Part shown: positions 10,111 through 23,240 of the stretch, piece by piece
How positions within the stretch are numbered: position 1 is the first letter of the stretch
How the letters are laid out: the number at the start of each line of letters is the position of its first letter
Assembly: GCF_031143425.1 (NCBI RefSeq)
Contig: NC_090444.1
Coordinates: forward strand, 1,308,401,324 to 1,308,465,323
Source: Pleurodeles waltl
Taxonomy: Eukaryota > Chordata > Amphibia > Caudata > Salamandridae
DNA: 64,000 nucleotides
Direction of reading: 5' to 3'
Translations under genes and position numbers: made by a program
Notes under the pieces: generated by a model
Told to the model about the DNA's origin: nothing
What the model saw: only the letters and a program-made list of their open reading frames with translations
Databases searched by the model: none

Positions 10111-12066
10111 CTAGGCATATCTTCCAAAACACATCAACAAACTCCAGAACTCTGTCTGGCCACTGAAGACCCTTTTTTGTGGCTAATTTGCTTTTCTTCC
10201 TTGGAAAAAAGTAGCGGCATGCATTTAAATAAAATATGCCTCTGTATACTGAAAGGCTGAATTGTAAATAAGAATATTTTAAGCTGTGCGAACTCTAAAC
10301 AAAATACAAAGTTTTCACTAATGGGCTTTAAATTGATGTTAATAAATAATAAAGTTTAAACAGGCACAGCTAAACCGTAACTGGTGTTATTTTAAGCTGT
10401 GTGGAACTAAAGTAAAAGTTTACGAGAGCACTTATGGTCTTTTAAAAATGCCAATACATACGAAAATATTAAGCAGGCACAACTAAGCCTCTACTGGCAG
10501 TGTTTAAAATTGTGTCAGTGTATAATTAAAACTGTGCGGACACTGTTGAATTTTGTCAATTAACAGCACGAAAACTCTGCATAATATGGCGGCGAGTTCA
10601 TTAATAACCGAGACTGTGGAAACACAAGATGAAAGGCAAAGCGCGCGCTGCGGTATTAACCTGACATGGTCAAAATTTAGAATAAAATCTACATGAATGT
10701 CTCTGTGAGTGATGTGTGTGAGAGAGCATGTGTGTATAAGAGAGAGCGCGTGTGTATCACAAAAAGGATGTATGTATGTGAGTGAGAGCTTTGTATAAGT
10801 AACAGCGCATATGTGTGTGTGAAAGAAAGAGAGGATAAAGTGAGAGAGCGAGACAGTGTGTATTTGAAAAAGTTAGTGCACTGTGTGACAAAGGGAAAGA
10901 GAGAGAAAGAGAGTGCTGTGTGAATGAGAAAGTGAGAAATAGACAAAAAACAGAAAAAGAATTTGTGTTTGAGAGAGAGATAAAAAGCGATGGTGTGAGG
11001 GAGAGGATGTGTGTATGTCCGTGAGAGGGGGTTTATGTGAGAGAGCGTGTGTGTGCTATAAGAACTAATGTAACGGCACCGAATTTTTGACTAATATAGC
11101 TGCAAGCTAATTATTTTTCAAAACTGTGCAAATGCGCTAAAAACAAATGCACGCACTACTATATCTAATCACGTTTTAAAAATTACGACCCAAAGTAACA
11201 ATGCAAACACCAGATGAAAGTTAATGCGCACAGTGCTATATTTAAGTACGTTTAAAGATTACTAAACGAAAAAACAGAAAACACGATATGAAAAACAAAG
11301 CGCGCACTGTAATGTCAACCTGACGGTGTAAATTTATAATAAAATTCATATGAAGGTTTCTGTGAGTGATGTTTGTGAGACATAGTATGTGTGTGTAAAA
11401 GAGAGCACGTGTGTATGTGAGAAAGGATGTGTGTATGTGCGTGAAAGCTTGTATGTGTGTGTATCTGTTAAAGAAAAAGGGAAGATAAGATGAAAAAGAG
11501 AGAGAGTGTGCGAGAGAAATAGTGCTGTGTGTAAGGGAGTGTGGGCTAGAGAGAAAGAAAGAGTGCTGTGTGAATAAAACAGATGGAAAGAGATAGAAAG
11601 AAAGAGTGTATGTGTTATAGAGCGTGAGAGAAAAAACATATGTGTTGGAAAGAGGATGTGTGTATGTTTGTGAGAGCATGGATGTGTGAAAGAGTGTGTG
11701 TGTGTGTTATTAAGACCAATGTAATGGCACGGTAACTTAGCATGATATCGCTGCAAGATATTTAATCCCTAAAACTGGGCCAACCGAAGTGAAATGCATA
11801 TGCAGGCAATGTTATATTTAAACATGTTTCGAAAATTACTAACTAAATCTGTGCGTACCTTACAGAAAACACAAATAGCGCAATGTTAAATGTAGGCATT
11901 ATTTCCAATGTTAAAACTAAAAATGTGCAACCACGATATAAAAGGCAACCCATACCCTGCTAGATTTACAAACGTTTATAAAATTACTAAACAAAAATAA
12001 GGACAAAGTCTGGAGTGGTGTGAAATTGTTAAAAACTAGGCTGTATTCATCAAAGATCCCACTCCT

Positions 12067-12180
12067 CTTCAGTGAAGAGAGAATTAGCATAGTTGTAAAC
12101 ATCACCATTAACATCCACATCTGCTGTTTAGGTTCATGATAACGATCTTTCAAGGTATGCTAATTCTCTTGCAACTGAAG
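12067..12180. repeat. Inverted-repeat hairpin, unit 2
   Basis: Second copy of the hairpin in the tandem duplication, arms 12067-12094 and 12153-12180. The stem is kept over most positions (GAGAATTAGCATA against TATGCTAATTCTC), with a few substitutions near the loop. Confidence 0.75.
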
Positions 12181-13700
12181 CTAAGCAATATCTTTCTCAA
12201 CACATCAACAAACTACTGAACCCTGTCTGGCCACTTGCAGACTCTTTCTTTGTGCCTAAATTACTTTTGTTCCTTGGAAAAAACTGGCCGCACATGCCTT
12301 TAAGGATTAAAAGTAACCTTCAAAGGCTTCAGACTATCGTGATGCACGTCAATAGACTTTCTTTTACACCTTGTTTGATAATAATAAAAGATTATAAAAA
12401 AAACTGTGCAGTACTGGTGCCTAAAAAAATAACTGAACCACCATTAGTAATTCAACAAAAATGTGCCTCTGCATAATAGAAGGCTGAGTTGTAAATAGGA
12501 GTGTTTTAAGCTGTGCAAACGCTAAACAAAATACAAAGTTGTAACTGATAGGATTTAAATAAATGTTAATAAATAATAAAGTTTAAACAGGCACAGCTGA
12601 AATGTAAAGTGTTATTTTAAGCTGTGGGGAAGTAAAGTAAAAGTTTAAGATACCACTTGTCGTCTTCTAAAAAAGCCAATACATATGTAAATGCATGTAC
12701 TGGCAGTGTTTGAAATAGGGTCAGTGTATAATTAGAACTGTGCTGAAACTGTCAAGATTTGTCAATTTACAGCACATAAACTCTGCATAATATGGAAGCA
12801 AGGCAATTAATAACAGAAACTGTGCAAACATGAGATCAAAAGGAAATCGCGTGCTGCGGTATTAACCTGACATGGTGAAAACTTCGAGTAAACTCTATAT
12901 GAATGTCTCTGTGAGTGATCTGTGTGAGACAGAGCATGTGTGTGTAAGACAGAATCCGTGTGTGTTACAGAAAGGATGTATGTATGTGAGTGATAGCTTG
13001 TATAAGTAACAGAGCGTATGTGTATGTGAAAGAAAGAGAGAGGACATAGTGAGAGAGAGACAGTGTGTATGTCAAAAAGTTAGTGCAGTGTGTGACAAAG
13101 GGAAAGAGAGAGAGAGAAAAAAATAAAGTGCTGTATAAATGAGAAAGCGTGAAAGAGACCAAAAAAATAAAAACAGTTTGTGTGTGAGATAAAGAGAAAA
13201 ACCGATTGTGTGGGAGAGAAGATGTGCGTATTTATGTAAGGGAGCGTGTGTGTGTTATAAAAACCAATATAAGCACGGAACCTTTGACTAATGTAGCTGC
13301 AAGGTAATTAATAATAATTAAGACTGTGCAAACGCAACGAAAACAAATGCGTACAGTGCTATATTTAAGCACGTTTTTAAGTTTACTAACCAAAGTAAAA
13401 CTAAACACACTAGATGAAAGCTAATACACACAGTGCTTTATTTAAGTTTGTTTTAAAAATTACTAAACCCAAAAAAAAAACACGATCTGAAAACCAAGGC
13501 CCACACTACGATGTTGACCTGACATGGTGTAAATGTAAAATAAAATACATCTGGATGTCTCTGTGAGTGATGTGTCTGAGACACAGTACGTGTGTGTAAA
13601 AGAGAGCGCTTCTGTGTGGGAGAAAGATGTGTGTATGTGCATGAGAGCGTGTTTGTGTAAGAAAGCATGTATTGCAAAATAATTATTAATAACTAAAACT

Positions 13701-16700
13701 GTTCAAACATTAACAATAAAACAACGAGCGCACTGTTATTTTTAAACACGTTTTAAAATGTATTAACCAAAGCTGTGCAAACACAAGTTAAATGCAACGT
13801 GCAACCGGCGCTTAACAGACTGATCGCTACAGTGTGACTACAGATACTAAAAAAAAAAAAAGTTCCACAAACATCTAAAAAAGGAAACCTGTGTAAGAAG
13901 ATTGTACTTGGTCGCTGCGCTTTGGGAGGGATAAACACGAAGGGATGCATGACAAATGCATGCCAGAAACCAATAGCAAACAAAGAATATATGGATAACA
14001 AGCACACAGCCAATAACAAGCCAGTAGGTGGGAATGAGCGCTGCCTAGGCTCGACCTAAAAATGCAAAACATATTCATTTTAAACTGTAATAGAGTACAA
14101 AATCTGTGCAACGTTTACATTGCATAGAACATTTTATTTGGAAAACTTTATAATCTATGTAATGTTTATTTGTTATGGAAATGATAAATATAGTACTTGT
14201 AATAATTTCACCTACAATTGTTGGTTTAACCTAGCTAACATAATTAGCAGTGAGATAACTATACTATGCGCAAAGTTACTGGCTTCTGCACAGTTCTTTT
14301 TATGGTCTGGCTTGACAGAGCAGCTGTTGTCAGACAATTATGTGACTATCACCACGAAAGGAGCTTGGGCTAACACCCAGCGATTCGTAACATTTTGACT
14401 GCTGTGGACCCCCACTGAATCATTATTAGAGATCAGAGACCCCCACCACCTCAAATCTGGGTGTGCATGAAACTGTTTCATAATGTGAATGTTACCAAAA
14501 GTAACACACAGGAAAAACCGTGTTAAGCATTTCATACAGACCAGACTTAGAATATCTTTTGAAATAACAAATCACTGAAAAATAGGATTACATTATTTCA
14601 ACTCAAAACAAATTTCTGTAATAGCAGCAGTGTTGAAACTAGGCATATTAAAAGACAGCACCTTTCCTACAAACCCTCTGAAAGGCATACTTAGATCAGT
14701 AATAAAGTACAATGTGTGTAAAAGGATATCAATCCGTAGACACAAGCAGGTATTTGTTACCAGAAAGGAGGGCTGTACTCACTCATTACAGTAATCGTCT
14801 GGTACGAGGCATCTTTCAAAGTAAATATTTTAAAAACTGAAAGCTTACAATGACACTGCTGTGCCTCACCAACACATCCTCATGGGATATTAAGATTAAA
14901 ATACTCTGATCTATGCAACGGTAAAATCTCAAAAGATTAAAGAATGCAACCGATAAGTGAGGTGTCTAAGAATAGCACCAAAAATTATTTTCGCTAGACT
15001 TTTTGGACTAAAATCCATTCCTTAGTCCTTGTATTAACAGCTGACAGACACGTGTATTATTACCAAGTACCTAAACATCACTACAATATCACAGTAATAC
15101 CAGAAACAAAACGGAAGAAAAAACAGGATATAGATCATATTCAACATAAAACAAGCAAAACAGTAAAATACATTTATAGTTATTTTCATTTTAGGAGCTC
15201 TGCATCATCAAGAACTTTACTGGACAGACATCACTATCCTTCACGCTCAAAAGAGCAGCTGCTATACACAGAGGTATATGCCACTGTGCAGTTATGGATC
15301 TGCTGCACTTGCCATTGAAAATAAATATTTTGATTTGCCTTTACCTTTTGACCCTATAGACAGATCCGCACCAAAGTTAGCAATCACTTGGCACAGCCAG
15401 CTATGACCCAGCAAGCCAATTTTCGTGCAAATCTGTGCGGGATAAATACATGTGAAAAAAGGGGATGCGGGCATGAGAATAAAAGTTGTGTTTTTTATTT
15501 TAGCTCCCATAGGAAATTTTGTTCATGCCTACTGCCAAAATCCCTGAACAGTTTACACTAATGTTTTATGTGCGTAGAACTTTACTAAAAAAAGATTACT
15601 TGTATTACCTTGGTGTAAATCCATTAAGTGGTTTTAGCTATATAAGCACTTACAAAAGTTGTGGAGTGTTTTTTCCAATGGTTAACACTTTTGTTCATAC
15701 TTGCCATTTAATAAAAGGGAATTCACTAATCCAAATTAGAAAACATAATAATAAAAGTAATTTTATTGGACAAAACAGCCTGTCTGTGACCCCTTTGGGG
15801 TCTGCAGTTCTAAAGTTGGGTTTGTGGACCACAGTTCTCTGACTGGTCCCAAAAGAAAAATACATCTCTAGGAGCCATTCCAAGACATGGGGCACAGTCT
15901 GTGCATCCTCAAAATAAAATGAAAGACCCGGAGAGGGGACTGGGGAGGATCAAGATGAGCACACCCTGACCAATAGGCCACGATGTGGGGTGGGGCCATC
16001 GCTGACAACCACACCAAGATAGTGTAGTGTTTCAAACAGGCAACAACATAAGTATCACAAGCCACTTCCGCAAAACAAACTTCTTAAGTCTCTAACTCAA
16101 GGTCAATCTTTCCTGAACGACCTAACTATATTTAATGACATTTCTCAACTAAACAAACAAAAAGTGAATTTGAAGCCTCATTAGAAAATTAATTTTCATA
16201 ACTAAATATGAAAATACCTTTTAGACAGCCCCAATTGCATTAGTACAGTTTTAATTGTAAACTACATACCCCAACTCAGGCAATGCATGAATCCATTAAC
16301 CACCCCTTACATGGAAGTCATCTAGAAGCACAGTTTTGTGAGCCGCATTCCAATAACTAGTGCCATCTCAATACATGACAGCTCACAAGCCGCTTCCATT
16401 TCTACAGCAGCTGAACGACCATTACGTCTCTGGGCACACAAAAGTAAATTGTTTCATAGCTCAGTGAAAATGACAATACGGTCGGTGCTTCTGATTGTTA
16501 AAGCACCATGTAGGACAATATGTACCTGGATTTAAATATAAAATTCAGTAGGAAGTTTATGAGATTGTATTTTCCTGTGAGCCGAGAATGAAGAGAAGGA
16601 AAACTGGCATGAAAAGAGCACTGTTTTATCTAGTCTGATGAAGATGTAATTTATCCTGCTGTACTAATGAGCATATGGATTACTTCAAGATGCAATTCAA

Positions 16701-17653
16701 TGTTGGATGTGCCTGTATATTTGTGTCACACCTCCATTTAGGGTGCATGCTACGCTTCTGGTGAGATATGTACCACATGGAATAGTTTAAGCAGCAAGAG
16801 GTTATAGTAGGTGATCTTCAGTTTGTATTACGCCACAGGTAATGTCCACAAACTGGCAATTTGTAACCTGCACAGGCGGTGAGACTCTAAGGTGCCACGT
16901 TTAGTAGAAAACTGTAGCAAGGCTGTCTAGTTATCAGTTTACTTGTGTAACTTTGTAAATTCAGAGTGCATGTGTGGCATTCCTTTCGACCCGAGTCTTC
17001 TAGTGAATATCTCTTCACAGCTCACTGATAATCTACGCCCCCATCATTAAATGTGTAGTACATATACAATATCCGCTGCTGCACCAGCTTGCAACTTGCC
17101 AAGCTTTACCGGAGCACCACAATTCTCATGTCAACGCCAACTGTACAAGGGCCAGGGCATCTAACACAACTCTGCTGATGCACCTCACTTTTGTTATGGA
17201 ACACACATACTGCTGGTGTACAAGTTAACTTTAGTTTTGCTTTATGGCATCAAAGTTTGGGAACACGGCTTCCAGGCAGCTCTGCAGAGGCACCTCAGCC
17301 ATGCTTGTACATCCCCTGTGCTACTGGACGACAGGGAGATTTCTAAACACATTTTTGCTGTGTAGCACCAATGCTCCTAAAATGCTCTGTGGCTCTTTTG
17401 GTCTTTATTAAGGGTCATAATCAAACATTACTTTGTGACTTGAACCTTCGTGAATGAATCAATAACTTTATTGTTCAGTTAATTAAAACTTACAATGCAA
17501 ACCTTCGTGACTGGAACCTTGATAAGTAATTAAAATTAACACAAGCCTTTTTTTTTTTTTTATTAAAAAAAATCTTGGCTCAAACCAATCTGACCTGATT
17601 AACTGCCAACCTATAACTTACACACTCAGACTGAAAGATCCGTAGTAACAGAC
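13701..17653. other. PNISR intron 1 sequence, no gene seen
   Basis: AT-rich, with no supported gene. Short segments near 14390-14460 (GTGGACCCCCACTGA) and 15775-15840 (GTGACCCC, GTGGACCACAG) look like pieces of dispersed repeats, but no matching terminal repeats or target duplication could be shown. A long T run near 17550 and small homopolymers occur. Confidence 0.45.
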
Positions 17654-17865
17654 GAACGAGTTACTTACCTTCGGTAACGACTTTTCTGGTGGATACATTA
17701 GCTACCTGTGGATTCCTCACCTGATGAATACTCCCATGGCGCCAGCATTTGACGGAAATCTTCTTACTAGTCTCTGCACGTCGACGAGGACGTCACTCTA
17801 GCCCACGCGACGCCGTCTGACGTCATACAGGCAATAAGAAGTCCTCGCCGACGTGCCGATGACAG
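17654..17865 (+). repeat. DIRS copy 2 left inverted terminal repeat
   Basis: Pairs with 23241-23421. It includes the tip-specific hairpin TTACC-TTC-GGTAA and a CRE palindrome TGACGTCA at 17818-17825. Confidence 0.88.
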
Positions 17866-18197
17866 TACCAACATTTTTTACGTGCATGAGAATAATAATA
17901 ATAACCCAATGCAATGAAAGAGCAAAGCAACATCTCTTAATATTGTAAATCACACAACATTGCAATAAAATAGCTGTAGATTTAATATAACCTTTTTTTT
18001 TTTTTTTTTAAACAAATAAATATATTTATACATACGAATCATGTATATACCCAATATATATATAGATTTATATATAAATATACACATATATACAAATATC
18101 ATACATGCAAAATGTATTGCAACTTTGAAGACCAAAAGGAGCACACTCAAGGATTGCTTGGAGAGACCAAAAAGGCAACGGGGAGGCGGGTGGGACC

Positions 18198-18308
18198 GTG
18201 AGGAATCCACAGGTAGCTAATGTATCCACCAGAAAAGTCGTTACCGAAGGTAAGTAACTCGTTCTTCTGATGGATACAACTACCTGTGGATTCCTCACCT
18301 GATGAATA
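18198..18308 (+). repeat. DIRS copy 2 internal complementary region
   Basis: 18198-18264 is the reverse complement of the left tip and 18265-18308 the reverse complement of the right tip. The base after CCT at 18301 is G, matching G at 17723 and its complement C at 23385, whereas copies 1 and 3 carry A and C. Confidence 0.93.
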
Positions 18309-18352
18309 GAGTCCCAAAGCAGTACCACGCCCGGCGGTGGGTGCCTAAATGG

Positions 18353-19915
18353 TCAAACCAAGAAATCCTGCAGCACTGACCGTGCAAAATGACCGTCCCT
18401 TCTGACCTCAGAGTCCAAACAGTAATGTTTCACAAAAGTGTGAAGGGACGACCAAGTTGCGGCCTTGCAGATGTCAACCACAGGAACACCCCTGGCCAAG
18501 GCCGAAGAGGCCGACTTAGCTCTGGTGGAGTGAGCTCTAATGCCCTCAGGCGGATCCTTCTTTGCCAAAGAGTAACAGATTTTAATGCAAAGAACAACCC
18601 ACCTGGAGAGTGTTCTCTTGTGGACTGCCTTTCCTCTCCTCTTGCCCACGTATCCGACAAACAGCTGATCCTCCAGCCCGATATCCTTCATTCTGTCGAT
18701 ATAGAAGCTCAACGCCATTTTTGGGTCCAGGCGATGTAGTCTTTCTTCCTCCTTTGAAGGATGAGGCGGAGGATAAAACGTGGACAAAGTGATTGTCTGA
18801 GCCAAATGGAAGGGTGAAACAACCTTCGGAAGGAAAGCAGCCTTGGTCCTCAACACCACCTTATCCCCATAAAACGTTATATAAGGGGGTTTAACCGATA
18901 AGGCCTGCAACTCACTCACTCTCCTTGCAGATGTTATAGCTACCAGGAATACTGTTTTAATAACCAAATACCTTAAGGGGCAAGAATGCATAGGCTCAAA
19001 AGGGGACCCCATAAGGAAAGTCAGGACCAAGGACAAATCCCATTGAGGCATAACGAATGGTTTTGGAGGATATTGATTCAGAAGACCTTTCAAGAATCTG
19101 AGAACAATAGGGGATTTAAATAACGATGGTTGGTCTGGAAGACAAATGAAGGCTGACAAGGCCGACAAATAACCCTTAATGGTAGCTACTGCACAACCTT
19201 TCTGCGCTAGAGACAGTGCAAAAGACAAAACATGTGACAGATGAGCATGTAAGGGATCAATCTGTCTCTCTCCACACCACATAACAAATTTAGACCACCT
19301 ATTAGCGTAGATAGATTTAGTGGAGTGTCGCCTGGCCGCTAAGATAACATCCACTACATCAGGCGGGAGAGAGAAGGAACTCAGGTTGCCCCGTTCAATC
19401 TCCAAGCATGTAGGTGCAGACTCTGGAGGTTGGGGTGTAAAACCTGCCCCTGCGACTGCGAGAGGAGGTCTGCCCTGAGAGGGAGACGGAGCGGAGGGCA
19501 CAGTGAGAGTTGGAGAAGGTCGGAGTACCATACCCTCCTTGGCCAATCCGGAGCTATTAAGATGACTTGGGCCCGGTCTTGGCGAATTTTCCTCAACACT
19601 CGAGGAATCAAGGGTATGGGGGGAAACGCGTAAAGCAACTGGTCGCACCAGGTTATCTGAAACGCGTCCCCCAACGCTCCCTGCATCGGATACTGGAGGC
19701 TGCAGAATAACGGGCAATGCGCGTTCTCCCGAGTGGCAAACAGATCTATCCGAGGAAACCCCCACATCTGGAAGATTAAACAGACTTGATCTGGATGGAG
19801 ACGCCACTCGTGGTCTGCCGAGAATTGGCGACTGAGACTGTCCGCACGTACATTCGAGACCCCGGCCAGATGATTTGCCACCAAGCAAATCTGATGGTCC
19901 TTTGCCCAGGACCAT
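18353..19915 (-). CDS. DIRS copy 2 tyrosine recombinase (open)
   Basis: About 520 codons from the ATG at 19915, the last in-frame ATG before the recombinase core; the frame is open further upstream to 21277. The core carries Arg in TSARRVSEL, the HSTR box, Trp in AATWSS and Tyr in KHYCLD, the tetrad-plus-tyrosine of the family. A poorly conserved Ser/Pro-rich segment precedes the core and overlaps the methyltransferase-like frame. No disabling change was seen. The true translation start is uncertain: the protein may instead be made by frameshifting or re-initiation from pol. Confidence 0.8.
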   Translation of the reverse strand: MVLGKGPSDLLGGKSSGRGLECTCGQSQSPILGRPRVASPSRSSLFNLPDVGVSSDRSVCHSGERALPVILQPPVSDAGSVGGRVSDNLVRPVALRVSPHTLDSSSVEENSPRPGPSHLNSSGLAKEGMVLRPSPTLTVPSAPSPSQGRPPLAVAGAGFTPQPPESAPTCLEIERGNLSSFSLPPDVVDVILAARRHSTKSIYANRWSKFVMWCGERQIDPLHAHLSHVLSFALSLAQKGCAVATIKGYLSALSAFICLPDQPSLFKSPIVLRFLKGLLNQYPPKPFVMPQWDLSLVLTFLMGSPFEPMHSCPLRYLVIKTVFLVAITSARRVSELQALSVKPPYITFYGDKVVLRTKAAFLPKVVSPFHLAQTITLSTFYPPPHPSKEEERLHRLDPKMALSFYIDRMKDIGLEDQLFVGYVGKRRGKAVHKRTLSRWVVLCIKICYSLAKKDPPEGIRAHSTRAKSASSALARGVPVVDICKAATWSSLHTFVKHYCLDSEVRRDGHFARSVLQDFLV

Positions 19916-21277
19916 AGCCGAAGAGCTTCTCTGCAGAGAAGGTACGACCCTACTCCTCCCTGTTTGTTTATGTACCACATCGTGGTAGTATTGTCCGTCA
20001 GGACCTGTACCGACTGACCACGAAGGGATGGGAGGAAGGCCTTGAGAGCCAAACGTACAGCCCGTAACTCCAACAGATTGATATGAAACACCTTCTAAAT
20101 CTCCCTTGTGTTGAGACCACTGCCTTCGGAGGCACCACTGAAGAGCCCTCATGTGCCAGCGAGCATGCGTGACCAACAGAATGCAGGAGGCGAACAGACC
20201 GAGCAGACGAAGGACCTTGAGGACTGGAACTACCGCTCCATTTCGAAACATTGGAACCAATTCCTGAATATCTTGAATCCGCTGAGGCGGAGGAAAGGCT
20301 CGACTCAATGTTGTATCCAGTACTGCCCCTATGAACAGGAGGCGCTGAGAGGGCTCCAGGTGAGATTTGGGCACGTTCACCGAAAAGCCCAGGTCGAACA
20401 ACAACTGGGTTGTTGACTGCAGATGATGCGACACAAGCTCCGGGGACTTGGCTTTGATCAACCAGTCGTCCAAGTAAGGGAATACTGCTATCCCCTTCCT
20501 TCTGAGCTCCGCCGCAACCACTGACATCACCTTTGTGAAGACTCGAGGTGCTGAAGTAAGACCAAACGGGAGGACCGCAAACTGATAGTGCTGCGACCCT
20601 ACCACAAACCGGAGATACTTCCTGTGCGACTTGAGTATCGGGATATGAAAGTAAGCATCCTGCAAGTCGACAGACACCATCCAATCTTCCTTGTTCAACG
20701 CCAAAAGCACCTGTGCTAGGGTCAGCATCTTGAACTTTTCCTGTTTGAGGAACCAATTCAAGATCCTCAGATCCAGGATTGGTCTCAACTGACCATCCTT
20801 TTTGGGAATCAGGAAGTATCTTGAGTAACAACCTCGACCCTTTTCCTGCTCTGGGACCAACTCTACCGCGCCCTTTGAAAGGAGGACTTGAACCTCCTGT
20901 TCTAGCAACAGGAGGTGTTCTTCTGAACAATAAGATGGGCGGGGCGGGATGAGGGGCGGGAACTCCCGAAAGGGAAGGGCGTAGCCTTTTCCCACAATGC
21001 CGAGAACCCAAGTGTCCGTTGTGATAGACTTCCACTTGTGGAGAAAACGCTGTAATCTTCCCCCTACAGGAGAGGAGTGAGTGGGAAACGGTGGAAGCCT
21101 AAGGCTGCTTCCCCTGCTGCACCCCTCCAGAGGACGAGGAAGAGGCAGAGTGCTGTTGAGAGGCTCCTCTGGTACGGACCCCACCCCTCCCCCTCCCTCT
21201 AAATGACCTATAGGGGAGGGAAGAGGCGGGTTGCTGGAACCTCCCCCGAAAGGAAGAGGAATAAGAGCCACGCCCAA
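19381..21277 (-). pseudogene. DIRS copy 2 pol with RNase H deletion
   Basis: RT is open from 21277 with VSVDLQDAYF and YLDD. A 191-bp deletion at about 20093 then removes the N-terminal RNase H segment, including the first catalytic Asp (VITDAS in copies 1 and 3), and shifts frame. RNase H from LLELRAV onward plus the methyltransferase-like domain (AFPP, APDWPRRVWY) continue in the other frame, 20091 to 19381. Because of the shift the RT frame runs straight into the recombinase frame, giving a 974-codon chimeric open frame (18353-21277). Confidence 0.88.
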
Positions 21278-23139
21278 ATCCCCGAAACCTCCTGAAAATT
21301 CTAGAAGAGGCAGAGGAAGAAGGAGCTTGCAGTCCTAACGATTTGGCTGTGGCTCTGCTCTCCTTACTGCACATCCGCAGAGAACCCTGAGTTTCGGAGC
21401 CAGGCCTGTCTTCTTGCCACCACAGCCGTGCCCATCGCCCTGGCCACCGAGTCGGTCGTGTCCAGCCCAGACTGGATAATCTGGGTCGCGGCAGCCTGGG
21501 CGTCCGAGACCACATCCAAAAGACCCTGGGGAAGCTCCGTGAATGAAGACGAAATATCATCCATCAGCGCATGGATGTACCTCCCCAGAATGCACGTGGC
21601 GTTGGTGGCCTTCAACGCCAAACTGCATGACGAAAATATTTTCTTGGACTGCGCATCCAGTTTCTTGGAGTCTCTGTCTCCAGGCACCGTCGGGAAGGAA
21701 CCAGGCGCTGACTTTGAGGAACAGGAGGCTTGCACCACCAAGCTCTCCGGCGTAGGGTGTCTAGAGAGAAAGCCAGGGTCAGATGGTGCAGCTCGATACC
21801 TCCTAGCCACAGCCCTATGAACGGCCGAGGAAGACACCGGCTTCTTCCACACCTCCAACACCGGATCCAGCAAAGCCTCATTAAATGGCAAGAGAGGCTC
21901 AGCTGCAGCAGAGGCCGGATGCAATACCTCTGTCAGCAAATTCTGCTTTGCCTCTGCCACCGTCAAAGGCAGGTCCAAAAAGCTCGCTGCCTTCCTCACC
22001 ACAGCATGAAAGGAAGCAGCCTCCTCCGTATATTCCCCTGGAGATGAAAGGTTCCACTCAGGGGAAGTGTCCAGCCCACTGGCTGTATCCAGACCATGCA
22101 GTCCGTCTCCAGAGTCCTCAATCTCTCCCTCCTCTAGGACTCGCTGGTACTCTTGCTCTTCTAAAAGACGGAGAGCACGCCTCCTCGAATGAAGTCTCTC
22201 CTCGATACGCGGAGTCGACATGGCCTCCGCCGACGTCGAAGAACGGCGCCGATCTCCAGAAGCATCTGACGCCGCGTCCGGCGCCACAGGCAGCTTCGGC
22301 GCCGAGGCAGGAGCCGGAGGACGAGGTCTTGGAGCCGATGGACCAACCGGAGTCACAGGGCAAAATCCTGACTTCGACGGAGGGGCAACCTCCGGGGCCG
22401 AAACATCCGAAGCCACCGGAGCGGCCACCGACGCCGGCACCGAGCCCACATTCCCAAAAGGGAGAAAGGGCATAAAGGGTGCCGGCCGAAGAGGCGCCGG
22501 ATAACCCAACGAAAAGGCCAAGGGCCCCGAAGGACCAGCCGGAGCAGCTCCTGGAGCCATCTGCTGAAAGATGGTATACATCGCATTAAGAAACGCGGTA
22601 CTATCGGCTCCAGGAGTGGGAAAAGCCGGATACTGGGGTGCCTGGATCGAGGGCGACCCCGACGCCGGCCTCGACGTCTGCGACGCCGGAGAAAACACAA
22701 GAGGCTGCACCACCTCAATCACTGACGCCTGACCAGGTGAAGTCGGTGACGCCGGAGAGGGCAACGGCGTCGATGGATGCGGCGTGACCGTGGGGCTGAC
22801 CTCCCAAGTCCTCCGACGCCGAGCCGAAGGTGACCTCGAACGAGACTCCTTGCTGGAGTGACGTCGTGAGTCTCTACGGCGCCGGGAGTCTCGATGACGC
22901 CGGTGAGACCTTGGCGAAGAAGACTTCTTATGATGTTTCTCCTTCTTCTTTGACTTTGCCATGAATAACTTGGCCTCGCGCTCTTTGAGGGCCTTCGGAT
23001 TCATGTGTTGACATGAATCGCAAGTCGAGACGTCGTGGTCGGAGCTCAAACACCATAGACAGTCGGAGTGAGGATCTGTAACTGACATCTTGCCCCCACA
23101 CTCTCGACAGGGCTTGAAACCCGACTTCCTCTGAGACAT
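21099..23139 (-). pseudogene. DIRS copy 2 gag (74-bp deletion, truncated)
   Basis: Same start (MSQRKSGFKP at 23139), CxxC cluster and RS-rich segment as copy 1. A 74-bp deletion near 21367 shifts the frame and ends the protein at 21364 after 591 residues. The Arg/Gly-rich tail remains open in another frame down to 21099. Confidence 0.87.
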
Positions 23140-23240
23140 TGTTACCGCAGAGAAGACTACGCAGCAGACAATACACTGTAACCACGAAGGTAACAGTAAC
23201 TCCCTCGAAGATAACCGTTTCGAATGCACGGAAAAAAGGG

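Larger units (their letters stand above)
9400..13700. repeat. Complex tandem duplication (~2.1 kb unit) with GT/GA-rich subrepeats
   Basis: The segment from about 9680 recurs from about 11753 (offset 2072), and that from about 10693 recurs at 12899 (offset 2206). The long unit is therefore duplicated in tandem with moderate divergence and indels. Within it, a boundary motif GTGTGTTAT-n-AG-n-ACCAATnTAA appears near 9640, 11050, 11710 and 13250, and a TGTCTCTGTGAGTGATGTGTG motif near 10693, 11355, 12899 and 13555, giving alternating ~1.4-1.5 kb and ~0.65 kb spacings. GTGTGT/GAGAGA purine-pyrimidine blocks alternate with AT-rich spacers holding repeated CTGTGCAAAC motifs. The long low-complexity frames on minus (rich in H, S, L, T) are not credible genes. 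Confidence 0.8.

Noticed and set aside
9394..13162. Minus-strand frames rich in His, Ser, Leu, Thr with apparent membrane segments
   Set aside because: Produced by GT/GA simple repeats in the tandem array; low complexity and no conserved start.
14378..15845. Possible hAT element with GTGGACC-type segments at both ends
   Set aside because: Ends are not convincing inverted repeats, and the flanking 8-mers (CTAACACC, GTCCCAAA) do not match.
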